Origin: JAJYKC01 sp035545735
GTDB taxonomy: Bacteria > Acidobacteriota > Terriglobia > Bryobacterales > Bryobacteraceae
Assembly (NCBI GenBank): GCA_035545735.1
Contig: DASZXS010000050.1
Coordinates: 1-64,000, forward strand
Direction of reading: 5' to 3'
Length of the DNA stretch: 64,000 nt
The translations under genes and the position numbers were made by a program. Shown piece by piece: positions 16,720 through 25,960 of the stretch (its first letter is position 1; every line of letters starts with the position of its first letter). The notes under the pieces are model-generated. The model was not told the origin of the DNA. It searched no databases and worked only from the letters and a program-made list of their open reading frames with translations.

Positions 16720-18504
16720 TTAACCAAACTTCTCCCGGCGCACAATTCCGGATTCTTCCCGGACATGGATCAATCGATTCGCCGGGACGCCTTTCAATTT
16801 TTCAACCGCGCCGAGCGGCCAGCGAATCTCCACGTCCGCGACCCCGGCGGCGCCCAGCCCGAAGTGCAAACGGCTGTCGTTCACGGAAAGATACGACGAC
16901 TGGCTCAATACTTCCTGCGCCTGAACGTTCCCTCCGTAAGAGACGATAACGCGCGCGCCAATGGCGCTGCGATTGGACTTGACGCCCTCCAGCTTGATCT
17001 TCAGCCAGTGACCCTTCCCGGTCACATCGTTCCGCAGCAGAGAGGGCGGCTCATTTTGATTCACGACGACGATGTCGACGTCGCCGTCGTTATCGAAATC
17101 GCCAAAAGCGCATCCCCGGCTGCAGTGCGCCGCATCCACGCCCGGACCCGCCTGGCTCAATAACTCCTCGAACCGCCCGTTTCCCAGATTGCGAAAAAGA
17201 ACGCGAGGAGTTTTGTAACCCTCGAGCACCTCCGGATAAATGCCACCCGTAACCCAGAAAATGTCCGGCGCGCCATCGTTATCGAAGTCCGCAATGCCCG
17301 CGCCCCAGCTTATGTAGCGCGTTTCCACTCCCAATCCCGAACGTGTCGTCATGTCGCGAAAATTCCCGTGGCCGTCGTTGAGGTACACAACGGGAGTATC
17401 GGAGGAGAAGTGCGTCTTGACGATATCCAGGCTACCCGAAAGGGTCAGGTCGCCGACGCCGAGCCCCATTCCGGCCTGCTCCATGCCGTCCTCGCTCAAC
17501 GCCACGCCCCGGTCCAGCCCCTGCTCTGAGAATGTTCCATCGTGGTTATTGCGAAATAGAAGGCTCGGCGTGGAGTCGCAAGCGACGTAGATGTCGGGCC
17601 AGCCGTCGTTGTCGAAATCCGCCGCCACCACCGTCAGACCATAGCCGCCGGCCGCTTTTCCGATGCCGGAGGCTTCCGTGACGTCGGTGAAGGTGCCGTC
17701 GCCATTGTTTTTATAGAGGCTGTGGCGTCCATAGGGAAGCCCGCGCGGACCGCAGGCGACTGGCGTGCCGTTGTAGTCGCAGCTCCCCGGCCCGCCCGCT
17801 CGCGGCACGGCGTCCATCTCGAACGTCAGGTAGTTCGACACGAACAGGTCTAGTTTCCCGTCGCGGTCGTAGTCGACAAACGCACATCCGGCGCCAAAAC
17901 GCGGATTCGCATCGAACAGGCCGGCCTCCCGGGTTACGTCGGTGAAAGTGCCGTCGCCGTTGTTGCGGTAGAGAACGTTATGCCCCCAATAGGTGAGAAA
18001 CAGATCTTCGAACCCGTCGTTATTGAAGTCGCCGGCCGTAACGCCGTTCGCGTAGCCGGAGCGGAGGAGGCCCGCGCTTCGGGTTACGTCTGTGAACGTG
18101 CCGTCGCGATTGTTTTTGTAGAGGCGGTTGGAGGCGTCCGGAGGCGGATCTCCGAACCGGGAACCGGAGAGCACCAGGATATCGAGCCAGCCGTCGTTGT
18201 CGTAGTCGAGGAACGCCACGCCGGCGCTCATCGATTCGATGATGTAATCCGCGCGGCTGGCATGCCCGGCCACCGTGATGCCCCGAAGTCCCGCCGGCCG
18301 CGCCACATCGAGGAAGCGAGCATGGAAAGGAAGGCCGGACGCCTTGCCGCGCATCGCGGAGTGAACCTCGCGCGAAGCCATTCCTTGCGTTCGCCCGGCG
18401 ATTTCCTCGGCGCGCGTCTGTCCACAAAGAAATCCGGCGGCCGGCAGCGCCCACGAGCGCAATACTCCGCGCCGTGTGAGAACTGCTGGCCGCCGGATCC
18501 TCAT
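16720..18504 (-). CDS. CRTAC1 family protein with FG-GAP/VCBS repeats and ASPIC/UnbV domain
   Basis: 594 residues. The N-terminus carries an R-R-G-V-L-R motif before a hydrophobic stretch (Tat-like signal). At least six calcium-binding D-x-D/N-x-D-G-x-x-D loops are visible (for example DYDNDGWLD, DFNNDGFED, DYDRDGKLD, DFDNDGWPD, DFDNDGAPD, DFDNDGDVD), predicting a beta-propeller. The last about 90 residues are an ASPIC/UnbV domain (S-A-I-G-A-R-V then S-Q-S-S-Y-L-S-V-N-D and an L-H-F-G-L-G block). Such proteins are abundant in Acidobacteria and often sit next to TonB receptors; their molecular role is not established. It starts 22 bp after receptor 2. Confidence 0.92.
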   Translation of the reverse strand: MRIRRPAVLTRRGVLRSWALPAAGFLCGQTRAEEIAGRTQGMASREVHSAMRGKASGLPFHARFLDVARPAGLRGITVAGHASRADYIIESMSAGVAFLDYDNDGWLDILVLSGSRFGDPPPDASNRLYKNNRDGTFTDVTRSAGLLRSGYANGVTAGDFNNDGFEDLFLTYWGHNVLYRNNGDGTFTDVTREAGLFDANPRFGAGCAFVDYDRDGKLDLFVSNYLTFEMDAVPRAGGPGSCDYNGTPVACGPRGLPYGRHSLYKNNGDGTFTDVTEASGIGKAAGGYGLTVVAADFDNDGWPDIYVACDSTPSLLFRNNHDGTFSEQGLDRGVALSEDGMEQAGMGLGVGDLTLSGSLDIVKTHFSSDTPVVYLNDGHGNFRDMTTRSGLGVETRYISWGAGIADFDNDGAPDIFWVTGGIYPEVLEGYKTPRVLFRNLGNGRFEELLSQAGPGVDAAHCSRGCAFGDFDNDGDVDIVVVNQNEPPSLLRNDVTGKGHWLKIKLEGVKSNRSAIGARVIVSYGGNVQAQEVLSQSSYLSVNDSRLHFGLGAAGVADVEIRWPLGAVEKLKGVPANRLIHVREESGIVRREKFG

Positions 18505-18526
18505 CCGAATAGTATAAAGCCGGCCG

Positions 18527-21500
18527 TCAGAACAGAATCTTCATACCGATTTCGATCTGACGTCCGCTCTGGTTGCCATAGGTCGCGCCCTGCGCGCCGA
18601 ATGTGCCGCCGGGAGAACCCTGGAACAACGCCTGCCCGAAAGTGGAGCTGTAAACATTGGTATCGGGGTCGCCGCGGTTCAGCCGGTTGGTCGCATTGTA
18701 GGCGGCCATCTTCAACTCGGCGTGTACTCTCTCCGTGATGTTGAAGCTCTTGGTGAGGTTTGCATCCAGATTCCAGAAGTTTGGCCCTGTCAGGCATCCG
18801 TACTGCAGCGGGTTGCTGCGCAGCACGTACGTGTTTTCGGGAATCGGAGAGAATGCCGCGGTGTTAAACCATTTCTGCGGTGTGGGGTTGTCGACGCACG
18901 GATCACCAGAAACAATCAGGTTTCCAAAGCGCGGAAAATCGCCGGACATGAAGGTCCACAGCCCGGCAATTTTCCAACCGCCGACAACGTAATTCGCCAA
19001 TTTTGGAACGGAGCCCAGGATCGGCTTACCCGTTCCGAAAGGAAGTTCCCACGTGCCGGCAATGTTGAAGCGATGATGCGGTTGATTGCTGTCCTGCCAC
19101 ACCAGGTCGTTGGTATAGGCTTGTTCGTCGTCGAACACGCTGCCTCCGGAGGTTCCGTTGGTCTGCGCTCGCTCGCGAATGTAGACATAGGAAACCAGGA
19201 AGTTATAGCCCTTGCTGAAAGCCTTCTGCGCTTTCAGTTCCACCGATTGATAGCGTTCCCGCGCTCCCAGGACGCCCAGTTCATAGAGACCGCCGTATTG
19301 CGGATAGGGTACCAGAAGCGATCCCAGCGAAACCGTTGGCTGGTTGCGGAGTGGTCCGGGGAACAACGCAGGGGTCAGATAGTTATAGAAAGGATTGGAA
19401 ACCTGCTGGTTCAGCTGGTTCTGATACTTCACCGCAAGCGCCGGGTCCATATTGTTCAGGTTCTTCGTATACTGCTGGTTTCCGAAGTTAATGAAGTACG
19501 TCCCCGACACCACGATCTTTCCGGGCAATTGCCGCTGCAGGTTGATATTGATGCGGTCGTTGTAGGCTTTGTGCTGATTCTGGTCGTACCAGAGGAGCGC
19601 CTGACCACCGCGGCCCAGGCTGGTCCCGTAGCCCTTTCCGACAATCGGAATCAGGGGATTGATGGACGCCGGATACGGGTCGGAAATCGTCTGCTGCGGC
19701 ACTCCCTGAAGCAGTGGCGCCGTGTTCTGCGAACCGGTAAAGCCCAGGAAGGGCGGCTCCAGGAATCCCACGGTTTCGTAGCCGGGCACCGGGGCCAAGT
19801 CGATGTTCATCTCGTACGGGACGGCGTAGCGCGCATACCCGACGCGCAGGGCCGTCTTGTCGTCGATCCGATACGCGAGTCCGGCGCGAGGCTGCAACGC
19901 AAAGATCTGCGCCTTCCACATACCCGGATTCCTGTCGCTCGTGAAATTCCAGAGGCCATTCCACTTGTAGAAATCATTCCCGACGATACTCAGAGCGGCA
20001 GCGGGCATTTGAGGCGGATTCGCCTGCATTTCCGGCACCGGTGCGTAAATGTCGAGTCCCTGCGAGAAATTATGCGAGGGGTCGAATATCGGCCTTTCGT
20101 ACTCATTGCGCAAACCCAGATTCACGGTAAGGCGCCGGCTGACTTTCCAATCGTCCTGGAAATACATGCCGAAAAACTGGATATGCGGATCGGGCGCCGG
20201 ACCGCCAATCATTTGCGATTGACCATCGAGCGCTCCCAGCAGAAATGTGGCGAACTGGTCGCCGTAGTGGAGCGTGTCGGGATTGTTGAAAGTGTTCGCA
20301 GTCAGCGCCGGATTGAAAAAGAAATTCGACGTACTCGAAACGTAAGTGAGGCCGTAGCTTTCGCGCTCTTCAAAACCGGCTTTGAGGTAATGCGAACCGT
20401 GCTGATGCGCAATCTTGGCGCTCATGGCCTGCCCCTTCGGATGCTGGTTCCAATAAAAACCGCCGCCGCCGAATCCCTGGCCGCCTATATTCATATCCGG
20501 GAAGTACACCGGCACACCCACGGACGCTTTCTGATAGGACTCGTACCATGGGTTGTTCGGCCAGATGGAGGCCCACCCGTTGTCGCCCATGCTGGGCGAG
20601 ACGTAAGCGTCGAGCAGGCTGTGCCAGTCGCCGTGGAACTCAACCACGGTTCGAGGAGTTGCGGTCCAGATTGCATCGCCGCCTACGTTGGTAGCCGCTC
20701 TCGCCGTGCCCGTGGGCACGTACAAAATCGAGTTGTTCGGCGTCGGATTGCCGGCCAGATCCGTCGTGTTATACCGCGCCACTCGTCCGAACATTTTCCA
20801 TTTGTCGCTGATGTTATAGTCCACGCGATCGGAGAAGTTGTAGTAGTCGTAGTTTTCGATGAAGCCCTTCTTGAAGTTGTTCACCCCGGTGATGTTGTCA
20901 CCCGGATTGTTGGCGGGCCAGAACTGCTTCATCAACGACGCCGAAAGCGGGTCCATGCGGCTGGTAGGAATCTGATTCCCCGCAAACGGCAGCACGGTCA
21001 CCGAACCGTCGGGGTGCAACTGTGTCGTATAAGGATCGAAGATCGTGCGAACGCCGCCATCGATGTTCAGCGAATGAGAAAAATCGCCACCCTGTTCGGC
21101 GGACGTCGGCACCGTTCGAACGTAGCTATTCGGGTAGCCGACCTTCCAATACTCCAGGGAAGAGAAATTGAAGAGCTTGTTCTTCAGAATCGGGTTCCCG
21201 AACGTGCCGCCGAACATGTTTTGCCGCTGTGAGTTCAGGCTAAAAGTGGTCCGGTCGGCTTCCGCGCTGAGCCACGGATAACGGCCGAGGTAGAACGCCG
21301 TCCCATGAAACTCATTGGTGCCGGACTTCGTAATCACGGAGATGCCGCCGCCGGCGCTGTGCCCCGATTCGGCATCCACGCTGTTGGTGGAGACGATCAC
21401 TTCCTGGACCGCGTCCGTATTGGGCGGCGTGGAATTCTTCTGTCCCATGCCGATCGGCATGCCATCCACCAGGAGGTCATTCTTCAAGTTCGTGCCGCCG

Positions 21501-22054
21501 CCGAGATCGACGCTGTTGGCGGCCCACGAGTGATAGGGCTGCATTTCGCCGCGTGTATTCACGGCCGACGGGGCGATCAGCGTCAGTTTGAACGGGTTAC
21601 GGTCGAAGCGTGGAATCTCCGACGCCATCTTCGAATCGATTGTCAGTTCCTTATTTGCTGAATTGAACTCCACAGCCTCTGGCGTGTCGGTCACCGTGAC
21701 GCTCTCCTGGACGGAACCGGCCTTGAGGGCCGCGTTCACAGTCACGTCGCCGTGCGCCTGCATGACGATATTTTCCTGAATGAATTTGTTGAAGCCGGGC
21801 GCCTCGATCGTGACGACATAGGACCCGGGGTCGACCAGATCGAACAGGTACAGGCCGGTGTCGCTGGACTGGCGGACCACGCTCACGCCGGTTTTCACAT
21901 TGAGCAGCCTAACGGTCGCATTTGTGACTACGGCGCCGCTTTGATCGTTGATTATTCCTTGAATTCGACCGCGGCTATCCTGCGCCTGCAACGACATCCA
22001 GCAAAAGAGCAAACACACGGAAAAAATCCACAACGGAAAATAACTCTTTTTCAT
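18527..22054 (-). CDS. Oar-like TonB-dependent receptor (receptor 2)
   Basis: 1175 residues: a signal peptide (M-K-K-S start, cleavage after L-Q-A-Q), a carboxypeptidase-regulatory-like domain (about 28-110, GIINDQSGAVVTNATVRLLN), a plug-like region with KSGTNEFHG near residue 250, then a barrel ending K-I-L-F. It belongs to the same broad family as receptor 1 but is clearly divergent in the barrel, so a different ligand is likely. It is the first gene of the run reaching 11903 and is preceded by a candidate promoter at 22155-22184. The ATG at 22054 has a modest AAGG-type ribosome-binding site. Confidence 0.92.
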   Translation of the reverse strand: MKKSYFPLWIFSVCLLFCWMSLQAQDSRGRIQGIINDQSGAVVTNATVRLLNVKTGVSVVRQSSDTGLYLFDLVDPGSYVVTIEAPGFNKFIQENIVMQAHGDVTVNAALKAGSVQESVTVTDTPEAVEFNSANKELTIDSKMASEIPRFDRNPFKLTLIAPSAVNTRGEMQPYHSWAANSVDLGGGTNLKNDLLVDGMPIGMGQKNSTPPNTDAVQEVIVSTNSVDAESGHSAGGGISVITKSGTNEFHGTAFYLGRYPWLSAEADRTTFSLNSQRQNMFGGTFGNPILKNKLFNFSSLEYWKVGYPNSYVRTVPTSAEQGGDFSHSLNIDGGVRTIFDPYTTQLHPDGSVTVLPFAGNQIPTSRMDPLSASLMKQFWPANNPGDNITGVNNFKKGFIENYDYYNFSDRVDYNISDKWKMFGRVARYNTTDLAGNPTPNNSILYVPTGTARAATNVGGDAIWTATPRTVVEFHGDWHSLLDAYVSPSMGDNGWASIWPNNPWYESYQKASVGVPVYFPDMNIGGQGFGGGGFYWNQHPKGQAMSAKIAHQHGSHYLKAGFEERESYGLTYVSSTSNFFFNPALTANTFNNPDTLHYGDQFATFLLGALDGQSQMIGGPAPDPHIQFFGMYFQDDWKVSRRLTVNLGLRNEYERPIFDPSHNFSQGLDIYAPVPEMQANPPQMPAAALSIVGNDFYKWNGLWNFTSDRNPGMWKAQIFALQPRAGLAYRIDDKTALRVGYARYAVPYEMNIDLAPVPGYETVGFLEPPFLGFTGSQNTAPLLQGVPQQTISDPYPASINPLIPIVGKGYGTSLGRGGQALLWYDQNQHKAYNDRININLQRQLPGKIVVSGTYFINFGNQQYTKNLNNMDPALAVKYQNQLNQQVSNPFYNYLTPALFPGPLRNQPTVSLGSLLVPYPQYGGLYELGVLGARERYQSVELKAQKAFSKGYNFLVSYVYIRERAQTNGTSGGSVFDDEQAYTNDLVWQDSNQPHHRFNIAGTWELPFGTGKPILGSVPKLANYVVGGWKIAGLWTFMSGDFPRFGNLIVSGDPCVDNPTPQKWFNTAAFSPIPENTYVLRSNPLQYGCLTGPNFWNLDANLTKSFNITERVHAELKMAAYNATNRLNRGDPDTNVYSSTFGQALFQGSPGGTFGAQGATYGNQSGRQIEIGMKILF

Positions 22055-22366
22055 AAGCTACGGAGCCTTTCTTAAAATTATTGTGGACGGCCTGGGCAAA
22101 GGCCGGTGTAATCGTTGACCAGAATGCTGACACAACCTCAAATTTCTGGGGTCAAGTATATACCTCGTTTGCGCGTTTGTGCAATCCTTTTGCGAATTAC
22201 GGCAACATGCCGCACCAAATCGGCCAACTTTGCTAGCTTTTTCAGATTTATCCCGATCCAACTCATTCGAATTGGATTGGGCGCCGGAAGAATATCGTTC
22301 CGCGCTAAGCTTGGAGTTCCAAACGGTCCGCACCAGCGGACAACGGATCAATCGCGAGGATTGGGG
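22055..22366. other. Divergent intergenic region upstream of receptor 2 and the ankyrin gene
   Basis: 312 bp without a credible gene. It contains a minus-strand candidate promoter (22155-22184) with the adjoining TGGGGTCAA word at 22147-22155. An inverted repeat CGGCCT...AGGCCG at about 22089-22106 would lie in the receptor-2 leader. The ankyrin gene's ribosome-binding site (GAGGA) is at the right edge. Open frame continues upstream of the ankyrin start, but composition and lack of family match argue it is not coding. Confidence 0.45.
22155..22184 (-). promoter_or_regulatory. Candidate promoter of receptor 2 operon
   Basis: Minus strand: TTGCAC (22184-22179), an 18-bp spacer, then TATACT (22160-22155), followed directly by TGACCCCA. 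The predicted start near 22148 gives a leader of about 93 nt. The same -35/-10 arrangement with the same following word occurs upstream of receptor 3. Confidence 0.45.
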
Positions 22367-23524
22367 ATGGATCTAAACATCTTGCCTTTCGACGCCGCGC
22401 CCGGGCGCTACGGGAAGCAGGCCGAGGATCTCCTGCGAGCACACGGAGCCGGCGACCCGGACGCGGTCCGCGTCATTCACCACAATCACCCGCGCTTTCT
22501 CGATCCCAAGATTCCCTGGCTGCCCAAGGACATGACCGCTTCCGAGATTCGGTCCGCGCCGTTCGATCTCGCCGATGCCCGGCTAACGCTCGCTCGTTGG
22601 TACAACTTCCTCGACTGGCATTCCCTGGCAGCCCATGCGGCCGAGGCTTCGCGCGCCGACTCACCGGTCCATCGCTTTGAAGCAGCGGTTGAAGCGGTCA
22701 TTCACGGAGACCTGGAAACACTAGGTGCACTCCTCGACCGGCATCCCGAACTCGTCCGTGCCCGCTCCCTGCGCGTCACCCGCTTCGACCCGCCCGTGCA
22801 TGGAGCTACCCTGCTGCACTACCTGGCGGCGAACGGAGTGGAGGGCTACCGGCAGAAAAGTCCTCCGAACGCGGTAGAGGTCGCGCGGCGCCTCCTTACA
22901 GCGGGCGCCCGGGCGGATGCCTTCGCGCACATGTATGGCGGAGAGTATGCGACTCTGAGCCTGCTGGTATCGAGTTCTCCTCCGGCCGAAGCGAAGGTGC
23001 AGGTGGGGCTGATCGATATACTTGCCGATTTCGGCGCCGCTGTCGAACCGCTCGGCTCACCACAATGGGGGTGGCCGCTCATGACGGCGCTGGCCTTCGG
23101 TCACCTCGACGCGGCGCGCGCCCTGATTCGGAGAGGCGCAAGCGCGAACAATCTCGCCGCCGCCGCGGCGCTGGGAAACCTGCCGCTCGCCGGACAGCTT
23201 CTCCCTGCCGCCAGCCCGGAAGCACGCCACCAGGCGATGGCGTTGGCGGCGCAGCACGGCCAGACAGAGATTGTCCGCCTGCTGCTCGATGCCGGGGAGG
23301 ATCCCGATCGCTATAATCCGGCTGGCAATCATGGCCATTCGACACCTCTCCATCAGGCCGCGCTCGCGGGCCATGAGGAGGTTGTGCACCTGCTGGTGGA
23401 GCGCGGCGCGCGCCTGGACATCGAGGACTCCATCTATCACGGCACACCGCTCGGCTGGGCCCTTCATTCCGGACAGTCGGCGATTGCGGATTATCTGCGT
23501 TCCCGAATGGGAAGTGAGAGTTAA
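22367..23524 (+). CDS. Ankyrin-repeat protein
   Basis: 385 residues from ATG 22367, with GAGGA about 8-10 bp upstream. The N-terminal 110 residues (LNILPFDAAPGRYGKQAEDL) form a non-repeat module seen in some soil-bacterial ankyrin proteins. From about residue 100 there are ankyrin-like repeats, clearest near the C-terminus (H-S-T-P-L-H-Q-A-A-L-A-G-H-E-E-V-V-H-L-L-V-E-R-G-A and G-T-P-L-G-W-A-L-H-S-G). No signal peptide, so it is cytoplasmic; probably a protein-interaction module. Its stop overlaps the 3' end of the convergent antiporter gene by 4 bp. Confidence 0.85.
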   Translation: MDLNILPFDAAPGRYGKQAEDLLRAHGAGDPDAVRVIHHNHPRFLDPKIPWLPKDMTASEIRSAPFDLADARLTLARWYNFLDWHSLAAHAAEASRADSPVHRFEAAVEAVIHGDLETLGALLDRHPELVRARSLRVTRFDPPVHGATLLHYLAANGVEGYRQKSPPNAVEVARRLLTAGARADAFAHMYGGEYATLSLLVSSSPPAEAKVQVGLIDILADFGAAVEPLGSPQWGWPLMTALAFGHLDAARALIRRGASANNLAAAAALGNLPLAGQLLPAASPEARHQAMALAAQHGQTEIVRLLLDAGEDPDRYNPAGNHGHSTPLHQAALAGHEEVVHLLVERGARLDIEDSIYHGTPLGWALHSGQSAIADYLRSRMGSES

Positions 23525-25131
23525 GCCTCTTCCGATTGCGCCATCCGCGATTCCTCCAGATCGAGTTCGCGCTCAATCCGGCGCAGCACCTCGTCGTTGA
23601 TGCGCCCTTCGTTTCGCAGCCGGATGGCCGTTTGACGCTCTACGCGGACAGCCTCCAGAGACAGGTCGAGGTAGCGCCCATAGTCCGCCGCCTCGTTCCG
23701 CTCGTTGAGGTTCGCCAGCCGCTGGTGGTAGTGCCCGGTGAGGTGATCGTAATGTTCAGCCGATGCGGCGGCATCCCTCTCTTTCGCCGCTTCCAGGTGA
23801 CTCACCGCCGCTTGGATCACGATCCGGCGCGCCTCCAGTTCCTCGCAGTTCGGACCGGCGGCCTGCGCCAGGCCGAGCCAGCGAATGAACGGGGGAAGAG
23901 TGAGGCCCTGCAGGATCAAGGTGACGAGGATGACGCAAAAGGTGAGAAATACAATCAGCGACCGCTGCGGAAAAGAACTGCCATCGGCCATCACCACCGG
24001 CAACGCAAGCGCCGCAGCCAGCGACACAACCCCGCGCATCCCGGTCCAGCCGACCACGAAAACCTCACGCGGGCGCAGCGTCCTGGCGCTCCTCGCGCCC
24101 GAACGCGAATGCATGCCCGAGCGCGAATGAATAAAGGACGCGATGCCGGCGCCCGGAAAAACCCATGCGAGCCGCAGCACGATCAAAATGACGCTGAATG
24201 CCGCGCCCTCCAGCACCAGCACGCGAAGGTCTTTTCCGGCGATGGAGGCTCGAATAGACGGCAGTTGCAGCCCGATGAGGACAAATACCAAGCCGTTCAG
24301 GACGAACGTCAGCGACGCCCAAACCGACCAGACCTGGATGCGAACCGGCGCGGAAAAGAAATCGGCGCTACGCCGCGATAAATATAGCCCGCAAGCCACC
24401 ACGGCCAGAACCCCGGAGGCTCGAACCGCATCCGCCGCAAGATAGACCGCGTACGGAACCAGGATGCTGAGCGTGATCTCAATCGGTCCGTCATCCACGC
24501 GCCGTTCGATCTTGTCGACCATCCAGGCCGCAATCAGACCCAGCCCGACGCCGCCGATCGTGAGCCAGGAGAATGTCAGGATGCCTTCACCCCAGGTCGG
24601 CGACCGTCCCTGCACGACAATGGCAATCGCAAATTGGAGCGCCAGCAAGCCGGTAGCGTCATTCAGCAGACTCTCGCCCTCCAAAATGTCGACAATCCGC
24701 GCCGGAAGGCCGACGCGGCGCGCGATGGAAGTGGCGGCGATCGCATCGGTGGGCGCGACCACCGCTCCCAACACCAACCCAAGCCGCCTGTCGAAACCGG
24801 GAAAAACGTGCGGCGCAACCAGTGACACGCCGATCACCGTAAACCCCACCAGCCCCACCGCCAGCAGCGAAATCTTGCCCAGATTGAAACGAAAATCCCG
24901 CCACGAAGTCGTCCAGGCAGAGGCGTAAAGCAAGGGGGGCAGCACAACCAAAAAAACCAGATCCGGGTCCAGAGCGATCTTTGGGATGCCCGGGATAAAG
25001 CTGAGGGCCAGACCGCCCAGCACCATGACAATGGGATAGGGCAGGCGCATCTGCCGGGCAAAAACGCCGAAAATCACAATAAAGAACAACAGGGGAAGAA
25101 AAACGAGCTCTACTGCTCCAATCCCGTGCAC
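23521..25131 (-). CDS. CPA1 family Na+/H+ antiporter
   Basis: 536 residues from GTG 25131, preceded by a strong GGAGGG; the frame is open to 25218 but the extra residues are a direct repeat unlike the family N-terminus. About 12 membrane helices, with the CPA1 core signature V-A-P-T-D-A-I-A-A and G-E-S-L-L-N-D-A-T-G, in which the two acidic residues of the ion-binding site are visible. The final about 110 residues form a cytoplasmic, Glu/Arg-rich helical tail, as in bacterial NhaP/YjcE relatives. Predicted role: sodium or potassium for proton exchange in pH and salt homeostasis. Confidence 0.92.
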   Translation of the reverse strand: MHGIGAVELVFLPLLFFIVIFGVFARQMRLPYPIVMVLGGLALSFIPGIPKIALDPDLVFLVVLPPLLYASAWTTSWRDFRFNLGKISLLAVGLVGFTVIGVSLVAPHVFPGFDRRLGLVLGAVVAPTDAIAATSIARRVGLPARIVDILEGESLLNDATGLLALQFAIAIVVQGRSPTWGEGILTFSWLTIGGVGLGLIAAWMVDKIERRVDDGPIEITLSILVPYAVYLAADAVRASGVLAVVACGLYLSRRSADFFSAPVRIQVWSVWASLTFVLNGLVFVLIGLQLPSIRASIAGKDLRVLVLEGAAFSVILIVLRLAWVFPGAGIASFIHSRSGMHSRSGARSARTLRPREVFVVGWTGMRGVVSLAAALALPVVMADGSSFPQRSLIVFLTFCVILVTLILQGLTLPPFIRWLGLAQAAGPNCEELEARRIVIQAAVSHLEAAKERDAAASAEHYDHLTGHYHQRLANLNERNEAADYGRYLDLSLEAVRVERQTAIRLRNEGRINDEVLRRIERELDLEESRMAQSEEA

Positions 25132-25241
25132 GCGCCCTCCCTCCTTTTGAAGATACACGGGATCTCCCGCCGCGTCCTTTTGAAAATACACCGGATCTTC
25201 CGCCGCCCCCCGGAACAACGGGGCGACCCGGGACGTATACC

Positions 25242-25952
25242 GTGAATGAGGGCGCGCGCCAGCGAGCCCCTTCGATGGAAGGAATGACTTCGAAACCCTT
25301 CGCCATGCGGGCGCTCTGGGCCGCGACGATTTTTCTGCTGGTCATCGCGGTGGCAGTCGTCACCCGCCGCGCGGTGGCACTCTGGGCGCCCTCTACCGCG
25401 GCACCCCGGTTTCCGGAGGCGGCGGCGCTCGACGCCGGCTTTTCACGCCACCGTCTGCTGACAACTCTCCATATATTTCCCGGTCTCCTCTTTCTCCTGC
25501 TGGGCAGCCTGCAATTCGTGAAGCGGATTCGAAGCCGGCATCCGCGGCTGCACCGCTCGATGGGGCGTGTCGCGCTCGCCTCCGGCGCGGCGGTCGGGGT
25601 CACGGCGCTGGTGATGAGCCCGCAAATGGCGACAGGCGGCGTGAATGAGACCGCGGCCACCACGTTCTACGCGATCGTTTTTCTCTATGCGCTCGGGAGG
25701 GCGTTTTTGGCGATCCGGCGCGGGCGAACGGCACTTCATCGTGAATGGATGATCCGCGCGTTCGCCGTAGGGCTGGCCGTGGCGGCGATCCGCCCCATCG
25801 TCGGCGTATTCTTTGCCACCAGCCGCCTCACGCATCTTACCCCGCACGATTTCTTCGGCGCCGCGTTCTGGCTCGGCTTTACGTCCATGCTCCTCGCGGC
25901 CGAAGTCTGGATCAACGCCACGCGCCCCCGAGCCCGGCCATCCTCTATATAG
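25242..25952 (+). CDS. DUF2306 family membrane protein
   Basis: Up to 236 residues; GTG 25242 is the longest start, while ATG 25275 or 25284 would also keep the first helix, and no start has a strong ribosome-binding site. Six or so hydrophobic helices. The L-H-I-F-P-G-L-L-F-L-L-L-G helix, the R-x-x-H-P-R-L-H-R-x-x-G-R motif and the R-x-x-A-L-H-R-E-W-M-I-R block match DUF2306, a predicted inner-membrane family of unknown function. Divergent from the antiporter. Confidence 0.75.
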   Translation: MNEGARQRAPSMEGMTSKPFAMRALWAATIFLLVIAVAVVTRRAVALWAPSTAAPRFPEAAALDAGFSRHRLLTTLHIFPGLLFLLLGSLQFVKRIRSRHPRLHRSMGRVALASGAAVGVTALVMSPQMATGGVNETAATTFYAIVFLYALGRAFLAIRRGRTALHREWMIRAFAVGLAVAAIRPIVGVFFATSRLTHLTPHDFFGAAFWLGFTSMLLAAEVWINATRPRARPSSI

Positions 25953-25960
25953 CTGGCATA

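Noticed and set aside
18722..21232. Plus-strand open frame of about 836 codons
   Set aside because: Antisense shadow of receptor 2; Arg/His-rich composition and no recognisable domain.
22115..22366. N-terminal extension of the ankyrin protein by 84 residues
   Set aside because: The extension covers the receptor-2 promoter region, has intergenic composition and lacks a ribosome-binding site, while ATG 22367 has GAGGA.
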